A stretch of 64,000 nt of DNA from G965261775 sp965261775 (GTDB lineage: Bacteria; Pseudomonadota; Gammaproteobacteria; Eutrophobiales; Eutrophobiaceae). How positions within the stretch are numbered: position 1 is the stretch's first letter; each line of letters begins with the position of its first letter. Positions 29,610 to 37,713 of the stretch are shown piece by piece. The translations under genes were made by a program, and so were the position numbers. A model generated the notes under the pieces. It saw nothing but the letters and a program-made list of their open reading frames with translations. It made no database searches and was not told where the DNA came from. Location of the stretch: the NCBI GenBank assembly GCA_965261775.1, contig OZ253477.1, positions 2,108,001 to 2,172,000 of the forward strand, read 5' to 3'.

Positions 29610-29748
29610 ATCTGCTCAATGACCTGGCCGTCGTTCGGTAAATTCTGTTGATGTGAATTTGCCGGAAGGGTTGATTCCCCGATATACTTGAAGTTTAAAA
29701 TAATGTCCTCGGTCGATTATATCCTGTATATCAAACCTGATAGCCGGT

Positions 29749-29805
29749 AACGATTGAAATCAACATCCGACCGACGAAACACACTATCCGGTCATTTCAA
29801 TCGTT
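29749..29805. repeat. 12-bp inverted repeat upstream of recA
   Basis: AACGATTGAAAT (29749-29760) and ATTTCAATCGTT (29794-29805) are perfect inverted copies, with GACCG / CGGTC inside the loop extending the fold. The right arm runs into the recA -35 element. It may stop read-through from the dehydrogenase gene or bind a regulator. The rest of the 321-base gap holds only the recA promoter. Confidence 0.6.
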
Positions 29806-29832
29806 GACGTGCCACCGACGCTTTTATAGTAT
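29804..29832 (+). promoter_or_regulatory. recA promoter
   Basis: TTGACG and TAGTAT are separated by 17 bases, about 100 bases before the recA ATG. I do not see a full CTG-N10-CAG LexA box nearby; only the half site CTGTATAT at 29724 is present. Confidence 0.6.
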
Positions 29833-29930
29833 TTTTAACGGGTCGCCTTTCAGGATGAACAGTCCGTATAAAATAATGCGACGGCTACGGTAACGGTTGT
29901 TTTAATTCGCTAACCAATGGAGATAATGAA

Positions 29931-30983
29931 ATGGGCGTAACTGATGTAGAAGAAGACAAAAAACGGGCCCTGGAAATGGCCTTGAGCCAGATTGAAAAAC
30001 AGTTCGGGAAGGGCTCCGTGATGAAAATGGGGGATCAACCCGTCCTCCGCATTCCGACTGTCAGCACCGGCTCTCTTGGTCTTGACATTGCCCTTGGCGC
30101 GGGGGGTCTGCCTTATGGTCGTATCGTCGAGATATACGGGCCGGAATCCTCCGGTAAAACGACGCTGTCGTTGTCATCCATTGCCGAGGCTCAAAAACAG
30201 GGCAAGGTCTGTGCCTTTATTGATGCGGAGCATGCGTTTGATGCCAGTTATGCCGAAAAGCTCGGGGTTAATCTGGATGATCTGCTGGTTTCGCAACCGG
30301 ACACGGGCGAACAGGCACTGGAAATCTGTGACATGCTGGTTCGTAGCGGCGCGGTAGAACTGGTCGTGATTGATTCCGTCGCGGCACTCGTGCCGAAGGC
30401 TGAAATTGAAGGTGAAATGGGCGATTCACACATGGGCCTCGCCGCTCGCCTGATGTCTCAGGCCCTGCGTAAACTCACGGGTAATATTAAACGCGCTAAC
30501 TGCTGTGTTATTTTCGTCAATCAGATCCGTATGAAAATCGGGGTGATGTTCGGCAATCCGGAAACGACCACGGGGGGCAACGCCTTGAAATTTTACTCAT
30601 CCATACGCCTTGATATCCGCCGTATCGGGACAATCAAGAAAAGCGATGAAGTGATCGGGAATGAAACGCGGGTCAAGGTGGTCAAGAACAAGGTGGCGCC
30701 GCCGTTCAAACAGGCGGAATTTGACATCCTGTACGGTGAGGGTATCTCCCGACACGGTGAAATTATTGAACTGGGTGTGAAGCAGGGGCTGATTGATAAA
30801 GCTGGCGCCTGGTACAGTTATGGGGATGAACGTATCGGCCAGGGTAAAGACAATGCACGCACCTACCTGAAAGAAAACCCTGAGGTCGCAGAGGAGATAG
30901 AAACACGACTGCGCGAAAAACTCCTGCCCTCTGTGGATAATACGGCTGAAGAAGCCCCGGTAGAAGCAGGAACGGAGGACTGA
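29931..30983 (+). CDS. recA: Recombinase RecA
   Basis: 350 residues, standard size. Walker A GPESSGKTTL, the VVIDSVAALVPKAEIEGEMG segment split over loop L1, NQIRMKIGVMFGNPETT (L2 region) and the conserved RRIGTIKK are present. It carries out strand exchange and activates LexA cleavage. GGAGA lies 8 bases before the ATG. The stop overlaps the recX start. Confidence 0.98.
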   Translation: MGVTDVEEDKKRALEMALSQIEKQFGKGSVMKMGDQPVLRIPTVSTGSLGLDIALGAGGLPYGRIVEIYGPESSGKTTLSLSSIAEAQKQGKVCAFIDAEHAFDASYAEKLGVNLDDLLVSQPDTGEQALEICDMLVRSGAVELVVIDSVAALVPKAEIEGEMGDSHMGLAARLMSQALRKLTGNIKRANCCVIFVNQIRMKIGVMFGNPETTTGGNALKFYSSIRLDIRRIGTIKKSDEVIGNETRVKVVKNKVAPPFKQAEFDILYGEGISRHGEIIELGVKQGLIDKAGAWYSYGDERIGQGKDNARTYLKENPEVAEEIETRLREKLLPSVDNTAEEAPVEAGTED

Positions 30984-31420
30984 TGGAAAAACGCGGGGAA
31001 GTCCTGCGATGCGCCTGCGATTTTTTGGCAAAACGGGAACACTCGCGCGAAGAACTTTATCGCAAACTGATACGCCATTGTGGTGATACAGCGCTTGTCG
31101 AAGAATTGCTGGACAAACTTGCCGAAGAGGATTTGCAGAGCGACGAACGGTTTACGGAAAGTTTTGTACGCAGTCGGCTCGGCAAGGGACAGGGACTGTT
31201 AAAAATCCGGCAGGGATTGAATGAGCGCGGTATCGATCAAAATCTGATATCGGCTTGTCTGGAATCGGCAACAATTGACTGGTCTGTGATCGCGGAAGAA
31301 GCCAGGGCAAAAAAATTCGGCAAGGCGCTTCCCGACGATTATCAGGCGAAAGCAAAACAGTCACGTTTTTTATATGGTCGTGGTTTCAGCCATGATGTTA
31401 TCCGCCAGATACTAAAATAG
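30983..31420 (+). CDS. recX: Regulatory protein RecX
   Basis: 145 residues. The three-helix repeats of the family are seen (LAKREHSREELYRKL, DERFTESFVRSRLGKGQG, KARFLYGRGF-like end KQSRFLYGRGFSHDVI). It caps and limits RecA filaments. Its ATG overlaps the recA stop as TGATG, the usual coupled arrangement. Confidence 0.93.
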   Translation: MEKRGEVLRCACDFLAKREHSREELYRKLIRHCGDTALVEELLDKLAEEDLQSDERFTESFVRSRLGKGQGLLKIRQGLNERGIDQNLISACLESATIDWSVIAEEARAKKFGKALPDDYQAKAKQSRFLYGRGFSHDVIRQILK

Positions 31421-31491
31421 ACTGTGTCGCCCATGACCATCAGACTTCACCCCTTTGACGTTTTTCTGCATATCGGAACAGAGGATTGATT

Positions 31492-34095
31492 ATGAAAACC
31501 GGTAACGACATCCGTCAGTCCTTTCTGGATTTTTTCAAGGCCAGGGACCATCAGATTATGCCCGGTAGTTCACTGGTACCTTCCAATGATCCCACCCTGC
31601 TGTTCACCAATGCCGGAATGGTTCAGTTTAAGGATGTCTTTCTGGGGGATAAAAAATTTGATTACAAACGGGTAGCCACGGTTCAACGTTGCCTTCGGGC
31701 GGGCGGTAAGCACAATGATCTGGACAACGTTGGTTATACTGCGCGACATCATACTTTCTTTGAAATGCTCGGTAATTTCAGCTTTGGCGATTATTTCAAA
31801 CGGGAAGCCATCACGTACGCCTGGGAATACCTCACCGAGGTATTGGAAATTTCCCGGGATAAACTCTGGGTGACAGTATTTAAGGATGACGATGAAGCGG
31901 CGGATATATGGTTAAAGGAGATTGGCGTTTCATCGACCCGCTTCAGCCGTTGTGGGGAAGAAGATAATTTCTGGTCAATGGGTGATACGGGTCCCTGCGG
32001 CCCTTGCAGTGAAATCTTTTATGACCATGGCGAACATATTCCGGGCGGCCCGCCCGGGTCGAAAGAAGCGGCGCTGGACCGTTACGTTGAAATATGGAAT
32101 TTGGTTTTTACCCAGTATGAACGGGATGCGGATGGCGCATTGAGACCCATTCCACATCCTTCTGTAGATACGGGTATGGGTCTGGAACGCATCACTGCCG
32201 TGATGCAGAACGTGCACAATAATTACGACATAGATCTGTTTCAGGAAATTATTCAGGCCATCAAACACCTGGCGGGCAAGGAAGAGGTTGACCTGGTTTC
32301 AGTCCGGGTGGTCGCCGATCATATCCGCGCCTGCGCTTTTCTGATCTCCGATGGCGTGGCGCCTTCCAATGAGGGCCGCGGTTATGTTCTGCGTCGAATC
32401 ATCCGGCGGGCGATACGGCACGGTTGCAAAATCGGCTTTAAAGACGCGTTTCTTTACCAACTGACAGATGTACTGTCCCGGATGATGGAATCGGTTTATC
32501 CTGAATTGATGCAAGGTGAGGCGCGTATCAAACAGGTCTTGCTTGATGAAGAAAAGCGTTTTTCCGAAACCCTGGAACAGGGATTGCAGGTGTTTGACGG
32601 CATTACTGAAAAAATGGAAGGCAGCGTGATTCGGGGAGAAGACGTTTTCCTTCTGTATGATACCTGTGGCTTTCCGGTGGACCTGACGGTGGAAGTGGCG
32701 CGGGAAAGGCATTTGACCGTGGATATGGATGGCTTTAACAAGGCAATGGCCAGGCAACGCCGGCGTGCACGCGCCACCAGTAAGTTTGACCAGGATATTG
32801 TGGAAACCCGTGACAGCCTGAGTAGCGCCTTTACCGGATATGAGCGTAAGCAACAAAAGACAACGATTATCGCGCTCTATCAGGACGGGCGCAGTGTCAA
32901 ATCCCTGCGTCAGGGAGATATCGGCGGCGTTATTTTACTGGAAACGCCTTTCTACGCACAGTCTGGCGGACAGATTGGTGACAGGGGTGAATTGTTCAGC
33001 GATGCTGTTTTTTTTGAGGTAGAAGATACAAAGAAACAGGGGAAATCGCATATACACCTTGGCGTGTTGAGGACAGGAGCACTTTATGTCGGAGACGTTG
33101 TGAATGCGGCTGTTGATAAAGACCGGCGCATGCATATTACCCGCAACCACTCCGCCACGCATTTACTGCATGCCGCGTTAAGGAAAATACTTGGAGACCA
33201 TGTTTTGCAGAAAGGCTCTTTGGTGGCCGATGATCGGTTGCGATTTGATTTCTCGCATGACAAGCCCCTTAGCCAGGAACAGGTAATTCAGATTGAGCGT
33301 CTGGTGAATATCCAGATACTGAATAATCAGGAGACGGAAGTACGGATAATGTCTCTGGAAAATGCCAGGGCATCTAGCGCCACGTTGTTGTTCGGTGAGA
33401 AATATGAAGACACCGTACGTGTGCTGAATATTGGTGATACATTTTCCCGTGAATTATGCGGCGGTACGCATGTCAGGAAAACAGGCGATATCGGGTTGTT
33501 CAAGATCATCTCCGAAGCGGGCGTTGCTTCCGGTGTGAGGCGCGTTGAGGCCGTGACCGGTCTGGGCGCCCTGGACTGGGCAGACAGCATTGAAGCCAAA
33601 TTGGCGGGTATTGCGGAAATTCTGAAAACGGATATTGAAACAGTCGATGTAAAACTCACCGCGCAGCTCGAAAAAATGCGCAAAATGGAAAAAGAACTGG
33701 CGCAATTCAGAGACAGACTGGCGCTCAGCATTGGCGCGGAAATCGCCGATGAGGCTGAAACGATTAACGGGATAAAAGTGATCGCAAAAATACTGGAAGG
33801 CGCCGATCCGAAGATATTGCGGGATACGATGGACCAATTAAAAAACAAACTGGGGACGGCCGCGCTGGTCCTTGCCGCCATTAGCGATTCCAGAGTGAGT
33901 CTGGTTGCCGGTGTGACACATAACAGTACAGATCGTATCAATGCAGGCGATTTGGTAAATTTTGTTGCCAGACAGGTCGGTGGCAAGGGTGGAGGACGGC
34001 CCGACATGGCGCAGGCAGGCGGCAACAATCCCGCTGCTCTGGAAGCCGCTCTGCAAAAGGTGCCGGACTGGATTCGCGAACGGCTCGCTGTTTGA
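31492..34095 (+). CDS. alaS: Alanyl-tRNA synthetase
   Basis: 867 residues from the ATG at 31492, with AGAGGATTG just before it (a TTG at 31486 is in frame). Class II catalytic core (SFLDFFKARDHQIMPGSSLV, VATVQRCLRAGGKHNDL), editing domain with HSATHLLHAAL and CGGTHV zinc ligands, and the C-terminal C-Ala glycine-rich end (GGKGGGRPDMAQAGG). It charges tRNA-Ala. The order recA-recX-alaS-lysC-csrA is typical of Gammaproteobacteria. Confidence 0.97.
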   Translation: MKTGNDIRQSFLDFFKARDHQIMPGSSLVPSNDPTLLFTNAGMVQFKDVFLGDKKFDYKRVATVQRCLRAGGKHNDLDNVGYTARHHTFFEMLGNFSFGDYFKREAITYAWEYLTEVLEISRDKLWVTVFKDDDEAADIWLKEIGVSSTRFSRCGEEDNFWSMGDTGPCGPCSEIFYDHGEHIPGGPPGSKEAALDRYVEIWNLVFTQYERDADGALRPIPHPSVDTGMGLERITAVMQNVHNNYDIDLFQEIIQAIKHLAGKEEVDLVSVRVVADHIRACAFLISDGVAPSNEGRGYVLRRIIRRAIRHGCKIGFKDAFLYQLTDVLSRMMESVYPELMQGEARIKQVLLDEEKRFSETLEQGLQVFDGITEKMEGSVIRGEDVFLLYDTCGFPVDLTVEVARERHLTVDMDGFNKAMARQRRRARATSKFDQDIVETRDSLSSAFTGYERKQQKTTIIALYQDGRSVKSLRQGDIGGVILLETPFYAQSGGQIGDRGELFSDAVFFEVEDTKKQGKSHIHLGVLRTGALYVGDVVNAAVDKDRRMHITRNHSATHLLHAALRKILGDHVLQKGSLVADDRLRFDFSHDKPLSQEQVIQIERLVNIQILNNQETEVRIMSLENARASSATLLFGEKYEDTVRVLNIGDTFSRELCGGTHVRKTGDIGLFKIISEAGVASGVRRVEAVTGLGALDWADSIEAKLAGIAEILKTDIETVDVKLTAQLEKMRKMEKELAQFRDRLALSIGAEIADEAETINGIKVIAKILEGADPKILRDTMDQLKNKLGTAALVLAAISDSRVSLVAGVTHNSTDRINAGDLVNFVARQVGGKGGGRPDMAQAGGNNPAALEAALQKVPDWIRERLAV

Positions 34096-34149
34096 GCCCG
34101 TCCGTTTTACGATGGCTTTGAAATCACAGACTTTTATTTTTAAGACGTA

Positions 34150-35385
34150 ATGACATTGATTGTGCAAAAATACGGCGGTACTTCCGTGGCAACGGTTGAG
34201 CGCATACAGACTATTGCCGACAAGGTCGTCACGACCAGAAAACGTGGCAGCCATGTCCTTGTCGTCGTTTCCGCGATGAGAGGAGAGACAGACCGCTTAC
34301 TGTCTCTGGCAAAAAGTCTGTCTCGTGGCGCTCCCAGCCCGAGGGAACTGGATGTGCTGCTTTCCACGGGCGAACAGGTGACCATTGCCTTGCTGAGCAT
34401 GTGTCTGGAAGCGAAGGGCTACCCTGCCATTTCCTATACTGGCGGTCAGGTACATATTCGTACTGATAATCGATATAACAAGGCCAGGATCATTGATATT
34501 GACGCCGCACGGGTTCACAGAGCGCTGGAACAGGGTAAAATTGTAGTCGTTGCGGGGTTCCAGGGGATTGATGAAAATAATAATATTACCACGCTGGGGC
34601 GGGGTGGTTCGGATACAACGGCTGTGGCGATGGCGTCGGCCCTGAAGGCCGATGAATGCCAGATTTATACCGATGTGGACGGTGTCTATACAGCGGACCC
34701 GCGTATTGTTAAAGATGCAAAACGCTTATCGGCCATTACCTATGAAGAAATGCTGGAAATGGCCAGTCTGGGTTCCAAAGTCCTGCAAATTCGTGCGGTT
34801 GAATTTGCCCGAAAATATAACGTCAATTTACGGGTTTTATCCAGTTTTAAAGAAGGTCCGGGGACATCAATAAGCGATGAGGCTGACAATATGGAACAGG
34901 CATTAATAGCGGGTATTGCACACAATAAAGATGAAGCTAAACTTACAATCGTCGGCGTGTCTGACATGCCGGGGATTGCATCCCGGATACTGGGGCCAAT
35001 CGCGGACGCCAATATTGAAGTAGACATGATTGTGCAAAATATCGGGCAGGATAATACCACTGATCTGACTTTTACGGTGCATCGTAACGATTATGAAAAA
35101 GCGTTATCAATCCTGAAAAAAACAGCAGAAAATATCGGTGCCAAAGCGGTTTCAGGCGACAATAAAATTGTCAAAATTTCCATTGTCGGAGTGGGTATGC
35201 GTTCACATGCAGGGATAGCCAGTGATATGTTTAAGGCGCTGGCGGATGAGGGGATTAACATACAAATGATCTCCACATCCGAGATAAAAATTTCCGTGGT
35301 GGTCGCCGAAAAATATTTGGAACTTGGTGTTCGCGCGCTACATTCCGCTTTTGGACTTGACGATAGTGCTGTGGCATCCAATTGA
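34150..35385 (+). CDS. lysC: Aspartate kinase
   Basis: 411 residues. The kinase domain starts VQKYGGTSVATVERI and has FQGIDENNNITTLGRGGSDT and YTDVDGVYTADPRI; two ACT domains fill the C-terminal 150 residues (GVSDMPGIASRI; GVGMRSHAGIASDMF), the sites of lysine/threonine feedback. It makes aspartyl phosphate for lysine, threonine and methionine. Only 54 bases separate it from alaS, so there is no room for a lysine riboswitch. Confidence 0.95.
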   Translation: MTLIVQKYGGTSVATVERIQTIADKVVTTRKRGSHVLVVVSAMRGETDRLLSLAKSLSRGAPSPRELDVLLSTGEQVTIALLSMCLEAKGYPAISYTGGQVHIRTDNRYNKARIIDIDAARVHRALEQGKIVVVAGFQGIDENNNITTLGRGGSDTTAVAMASALKADECQIYTDVDGVYTADPRIVKDAKRLSAITYEEMLEMASLGSKVLQIRAVEFARKYNVNLRVLSSFKEGPGTSISDEADNMEQALIAGIAHNKDEAKLTIVGVSDMPGIASRILGPIADANIEVDMIVQNIGQDNTTDLTFTVHRNDYEKALSILKKTAENIGAKAVSGDNKIVKISIVGVGMRSHAGIASDMFKALADEGINIQMISTSEIKISVVVAEKYLELGVRALHSAFGLDDSAVASN

Positions 35386-35511
35386 CATTGCATTAAAGTT
35401 CCTTTTTAATAGACGTCTAGGTATGTAAGAACGTAAAAACGTTATTAGTATTTACGGAAATTACGGACAATAAAAATCAAGATAATTTATGGAAGCAACA
35501 GGAGTATTAAA

Positions 35512-35715
35512 ATGTTAATATTAACTCGCAGGAAAGGTGAAGTATTAGTTATTGGTGATGAAGTTACCATCACCGTTCTTGACATTCGTGGTAGTCAGGT
35601 ACGTATCGGGGTTGATGCGCCGAAAGAAGTGTCCGTTCATCGTGCAGAGATTTATGAACGGATAAAGCAAGCAGAGTCACAAGATGACCCTTGTCATCCC
35701 CAGGGAACAACGTAA
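35512..35715 (+). CDS. csrA: Carbon storage regulator CsrA
   Basis: 67 residues. LILTRRKGEVLVIGDEVTI and VRIGVDAPKEVSVHRAEIY are the conserved RNA-binding beta strands, with Arg44 in VHRAEIY. It binds GGA sites in mRNAs and controls carbon flow, motility and biofilm. AGGAG stands 7 bases before the ATG. The last third of the gene is repeated 11.4 kb downstream as part of a duplicated tRNA-Ser segment. Confidence 0.97.
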   Translation: MLILTRRKGEVLVIGDEVTITVLDIRGSQVRIGVDAPKEVSVHRAEIYERIKQAESQDDPCHPQGTT

Positions 35716-35733
35716 TCAGTATATTATCGATCC

Positions 35734-35756
35734 CGGCCCGGTTTTTTTCCGGGCCG
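35734..35756 (+). terminator. csrA terminator hairpin
   Basis: CGGCCCGG and CCGGGCCG enclose a loop of seven T. The outer part of the stem is broken by two changes that are absent from the second copy at 47123-47164. It stands between csrA and tRNA-Ser. Confidence 0.65.
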
Positions 35757-35810
35757 AGATAGATAAACAACGCTATTCTCTGTTACGTAACGGCCCTGGA
35801 TTACGTTTTT

Positions 35811-35902
35811 GGAGAGATGGCCGAGTGGCTGAAGGCGCTCCCCTGCTAAGGGAGTATACGGTCTATCCCGTATCGAGGGTTCGAATCCCTCTCTCTCCGC
35901 CA
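35811..35902 (+). tRNA. tRNA-Ser (anticodon GCT)
   Basis: 92 bases including encoded CCA. The acceptor stem GGAGAGA pairs with TCTCTCC, the anticodon loop is CTGCTAA and a long variable arm (TATACGGTCTATCCCGTAT) marks a serine tRNA. Its 3' half is the repeated attachment region of the island that follows. Confidence 0.97.
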
Positions 35903-35946
35903 TTGACTTAAAACGAACTTTCATATGCTCGAAATGGCATAGCCTC

Positions 35947-35971
35947 AAAAGCCCGGCATTTGCGGGCTTTT
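35947..35971 (+). terminator. Terminator after tRNA-Ser
   Basis: AAAAGCCCG and CGGGCTTTT form a 9-bp stem with a 7-base loop ending in four T. It begins 44 bases after the tRNA and is present only at this copy, so it is probably the ancestral chromosomal flank. From here to 36331 I see only a small hairpin (36059-36083) and the short frame below. Confidence 0.75.
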
Positions 35972-36169
35972 GTGCTATTTGCAATTGACTTGCTCTCTAT
36001 AAAAACACCCCGTTTTTCTCTAATTTTTCTCCTATATATGCCCCTTTCCTGAAAAACACCGTACCTGGAAAAACGAAGTACGGAGCTTTTAGTCATGGGA
36101 AATCAAGGATTTGGCAATTGACCAGTTCGCACCAGTCTATGCCTGGTATTGTCACTCATCCGGTGAGAT

Positions 36170-36316
36170 ATGAAATTTAGAGCGGTAGCAAACCCGGTTC
36201 TTATGATCCTTGAAATCATCCACGAGGAATCCCGAGCTGGCCGTGTCTACACCATGATCGCACGACAGCATGGCGTAAATGGAGCATTGCACTGGTCAAA
36301 ATTGCTGCGCGTTTGA
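36170..36316 (+). CDS. Short frame resembling a transposase OrfA helix-turn-helix
   Basis: 48 residues from ATG 36170 after a GGTGAG element. The segment MIARQHGVNGALHWSKLLRV is similar in feel to the HTH of IS3/IS66 OrfA proteins (ARRHGVN followed by a basic tail). The rest of an IS, including inverted ends and a second frame, is not seen. It is likely a degraded piece of an insertion sequence; a chance frame is possible. Confidence 0.35.
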   Translation: MKFRAVANPVLMILEIIHEESRAGRVYTMIARQHGVNGALHWSKLLRV

Positions 36317-36331
36317 ATGCTGTCCAAAAAA

Positions 36332-37516
36332 TCATGATTGGGCGGCGGCCAGCTTTTCCATGATCTTGGGCAAGGAAATCATTCTCACATTATCGCCAAT
36401 GGGGAATTCATCATCGCCTCCATAAACGATAAATTTATGTGTTGCGCCGACATCATCACAGGTTTTGCTATAATGCTTGCCAATTTTTGGTGCGACACCA
36501 TGCTTGATTTCCACGTCCCAGATTTCTCCGTTCGGCATTTTGATCACCAGATCAATTTCTGCCCCTGCAGCAGTACGATAAAAATATGTTTCGGAAAAAC
36601 GCGGCATAACAGAATGAATATTTTCTACGACAAAACCTTCCCAGCTTTTCCCGAGGATTGGATTTGACAGCAATGAATCATAATCAGTTATCCCGAGCAA
36701 CCGATGCAGAATACCGCTGTCACGGACATAATAACGAGGTGACTTAATGAGGCGTTTCTTAACATTAGCATACCAAGGCTCAATTCGGCGCACCAATAGA
36801 AGATCGGTAAGAATATCAATGTAATTGGTGACGGTTTTGCCATCTACCTCTAAGTTTGCTGCCAATTTTGAGTAATTGACTGTTTCACCTTGCAGATGAG
36901 CTAACATAGTCCAAAGACGCCTTAAACGGGTCGCTGGCACCTGAAATCCCATCTGCGGCACATCTCTCTCCAGATATGTCATGATAAGATTATCAAGCCA
37001 GTCCATTGACATTTCATCATCTTCAGCAAGATAGCTGTCTGGGAAGCCACCCCGCAGCCATAAATTTTGAATATCTTTTTGTGAATCACCAATCTCCAGA
37101 ATATTGAGGCCTGTCATCTCAACGTAGCTGATGCGTCCAGCGAGACTTTCGGATGACTGCTGCAGCAAATCCATAGAAGCAGACCCCGGTATTAGAAATT
37201 GAGCTGCTTTGCGCCCAGCTTGTCTGTTTTGGTCGATTAACCCTCGCAAAACCATAAATAGATCTGGCGCTCGTTGAATTTCATCCAGAATGATGATTTT
37301 ATCGTTGTGTGACTCCAGAAAAGTCGTTGGGTCTTTTAACCTGGCCAGGTCTTTCGGGAATTCCAGATCAAGATAGATTGAAGACATATCCTTTGCTACG
37401 GACTTCGCAAGTGTGGTTTTACCTGCCTGACGTGCGCCAAGTAGCGCCACAGCGGGGTTACGGCTGATGTTTTTATTTAATCTCTGTGTAATCCATCGCT
37501 CTAACATACCTTGCAT
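36332..37516 (-). CDS. AAA-family ATPase with DUF4143 domain
   Basis: 394 residues. Walker A GARQAGKTTLAK, Walker B KIIILDEIQRAPD, and sensor-like LIPGSASMDLLQ are followed by the DUF4143 region, which carries a PD-(D/E)XK-like core (GAEIDLVIKMPNGEIWDVEIK). This group is widespread on mobile elements and has been proposed to act in toxin-antitoxin-like or defence roles; none is proved. The start overlaps one arm of an inverted repeat that may be an autoregulatory operator. An alternative start is the ATG at 37507. It is the only gene between the resident tRNA-Ser and the first lysozyme fragment. Confidence 0.85.
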   Translation of the reverse strand: MQGMLERWITQRLNKNISRNPAVALLGARQAGKTTLAKSVAKDMSSIYLDLEFPKDLARLKDPTTFLESHNDKIIILDEIQRAPDLFMVLRGLIDQNRQAGRKAAQFLIPGSASMDLLQQSSESLAGRISYVEMTGLNILEIGDSQKDIQNLWLRGGFPDSYLAEDDEMSMDWLDNLIMTYLERDVPQMGFQVPATRLRRLWTMLAHLQGETVNYSKLAANLEVDGKTVTNYIDILTDLLLVRRIEPWYANVKKRLIKSPRYYVRDSGILHRLLGITDYDSLLSNPILGKSWEGFVVENIHSVMPRFSETYFYRTAAGAEIDLVIKMPNGEIWDVEIKHGVAPKIGKHYSKTCDDVGATHKFIVYGGDDEFPIGDNVRMISLPKIMEKLAAAQS

Positions 37517-37548
37517 TTTTCACCACTCATTCCGAAATTGCAAGGTAT
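37506..37548. promoter_or_regulatory. Inverted repeat over the start of the ATPase gene
   Basis: ATACCTTGCA (37506-37515) and TGCAAGGTAT (37539-37548) are exact inverted copies 23 bases apart, and flanking T/A runs extend the pairing. The left arm includes the gene's first codons. It could be an operator or a translation-blocking hairpin. Confidence 0.5.
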
Positions 37549-37571
37549 AAATCGCACTTAATCTTCCCAAA

Positions 37572-37700
37572 CTGCGCCGTAAAATCAACCGTGAGGAACA
37601 CGCTGAAGTCCCGGAACAGTTCATGTGCCGGGTCTGGGCGGGTGGCCGTAAGCTCAAAGGGCTGGTTCGGCGACGGGCTGCTGAGGCCGCACTTTATGCT
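37572..37700 (+). pseudogene. Phage GH24 lysozyme 3' fragment, copy L1
   Basis: In frame it encodes the C-terminal third of a T4/P22-like lysozyme: LRRKINREEHAEVPEQFMCR then VWAGGRKLKGLVRRRAAEAA. It starts abruptly at CTGCGCCGTAA, the same codon as copies L2 and L3. Over 116 bases it differs from copy L4 (55579-55694) at about four positions. It ends within some 15 bases of the PBP1C stop, which lies on the other strand. No start, catalytic Glu or first two-thirds of the gene is present. Confidence 0.85.
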
Positions 37701-37713
37701 TCCACTGAAAAAA

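Larger units (their letters stand above)
35643..35925 (+). repeat. Direct repeat copy 1 (csrA 3' end, hairpin, tRNA-Ser, flank)
   Basis: This 283-base segment is repeated at 47041-47324 with about six differences. It starts within csrA codon 44 and ends 23 bases after the tRNA. The two copies bracket the AAA ATPase and PBP1C/macroglobulin module. Confidence 0.92.

Noticed and set aside
34096..34149. Possible lysine riboswitch before lysC
   Set aside because: Only 54 bases lie between alaS and lysC, too few for an L-box.
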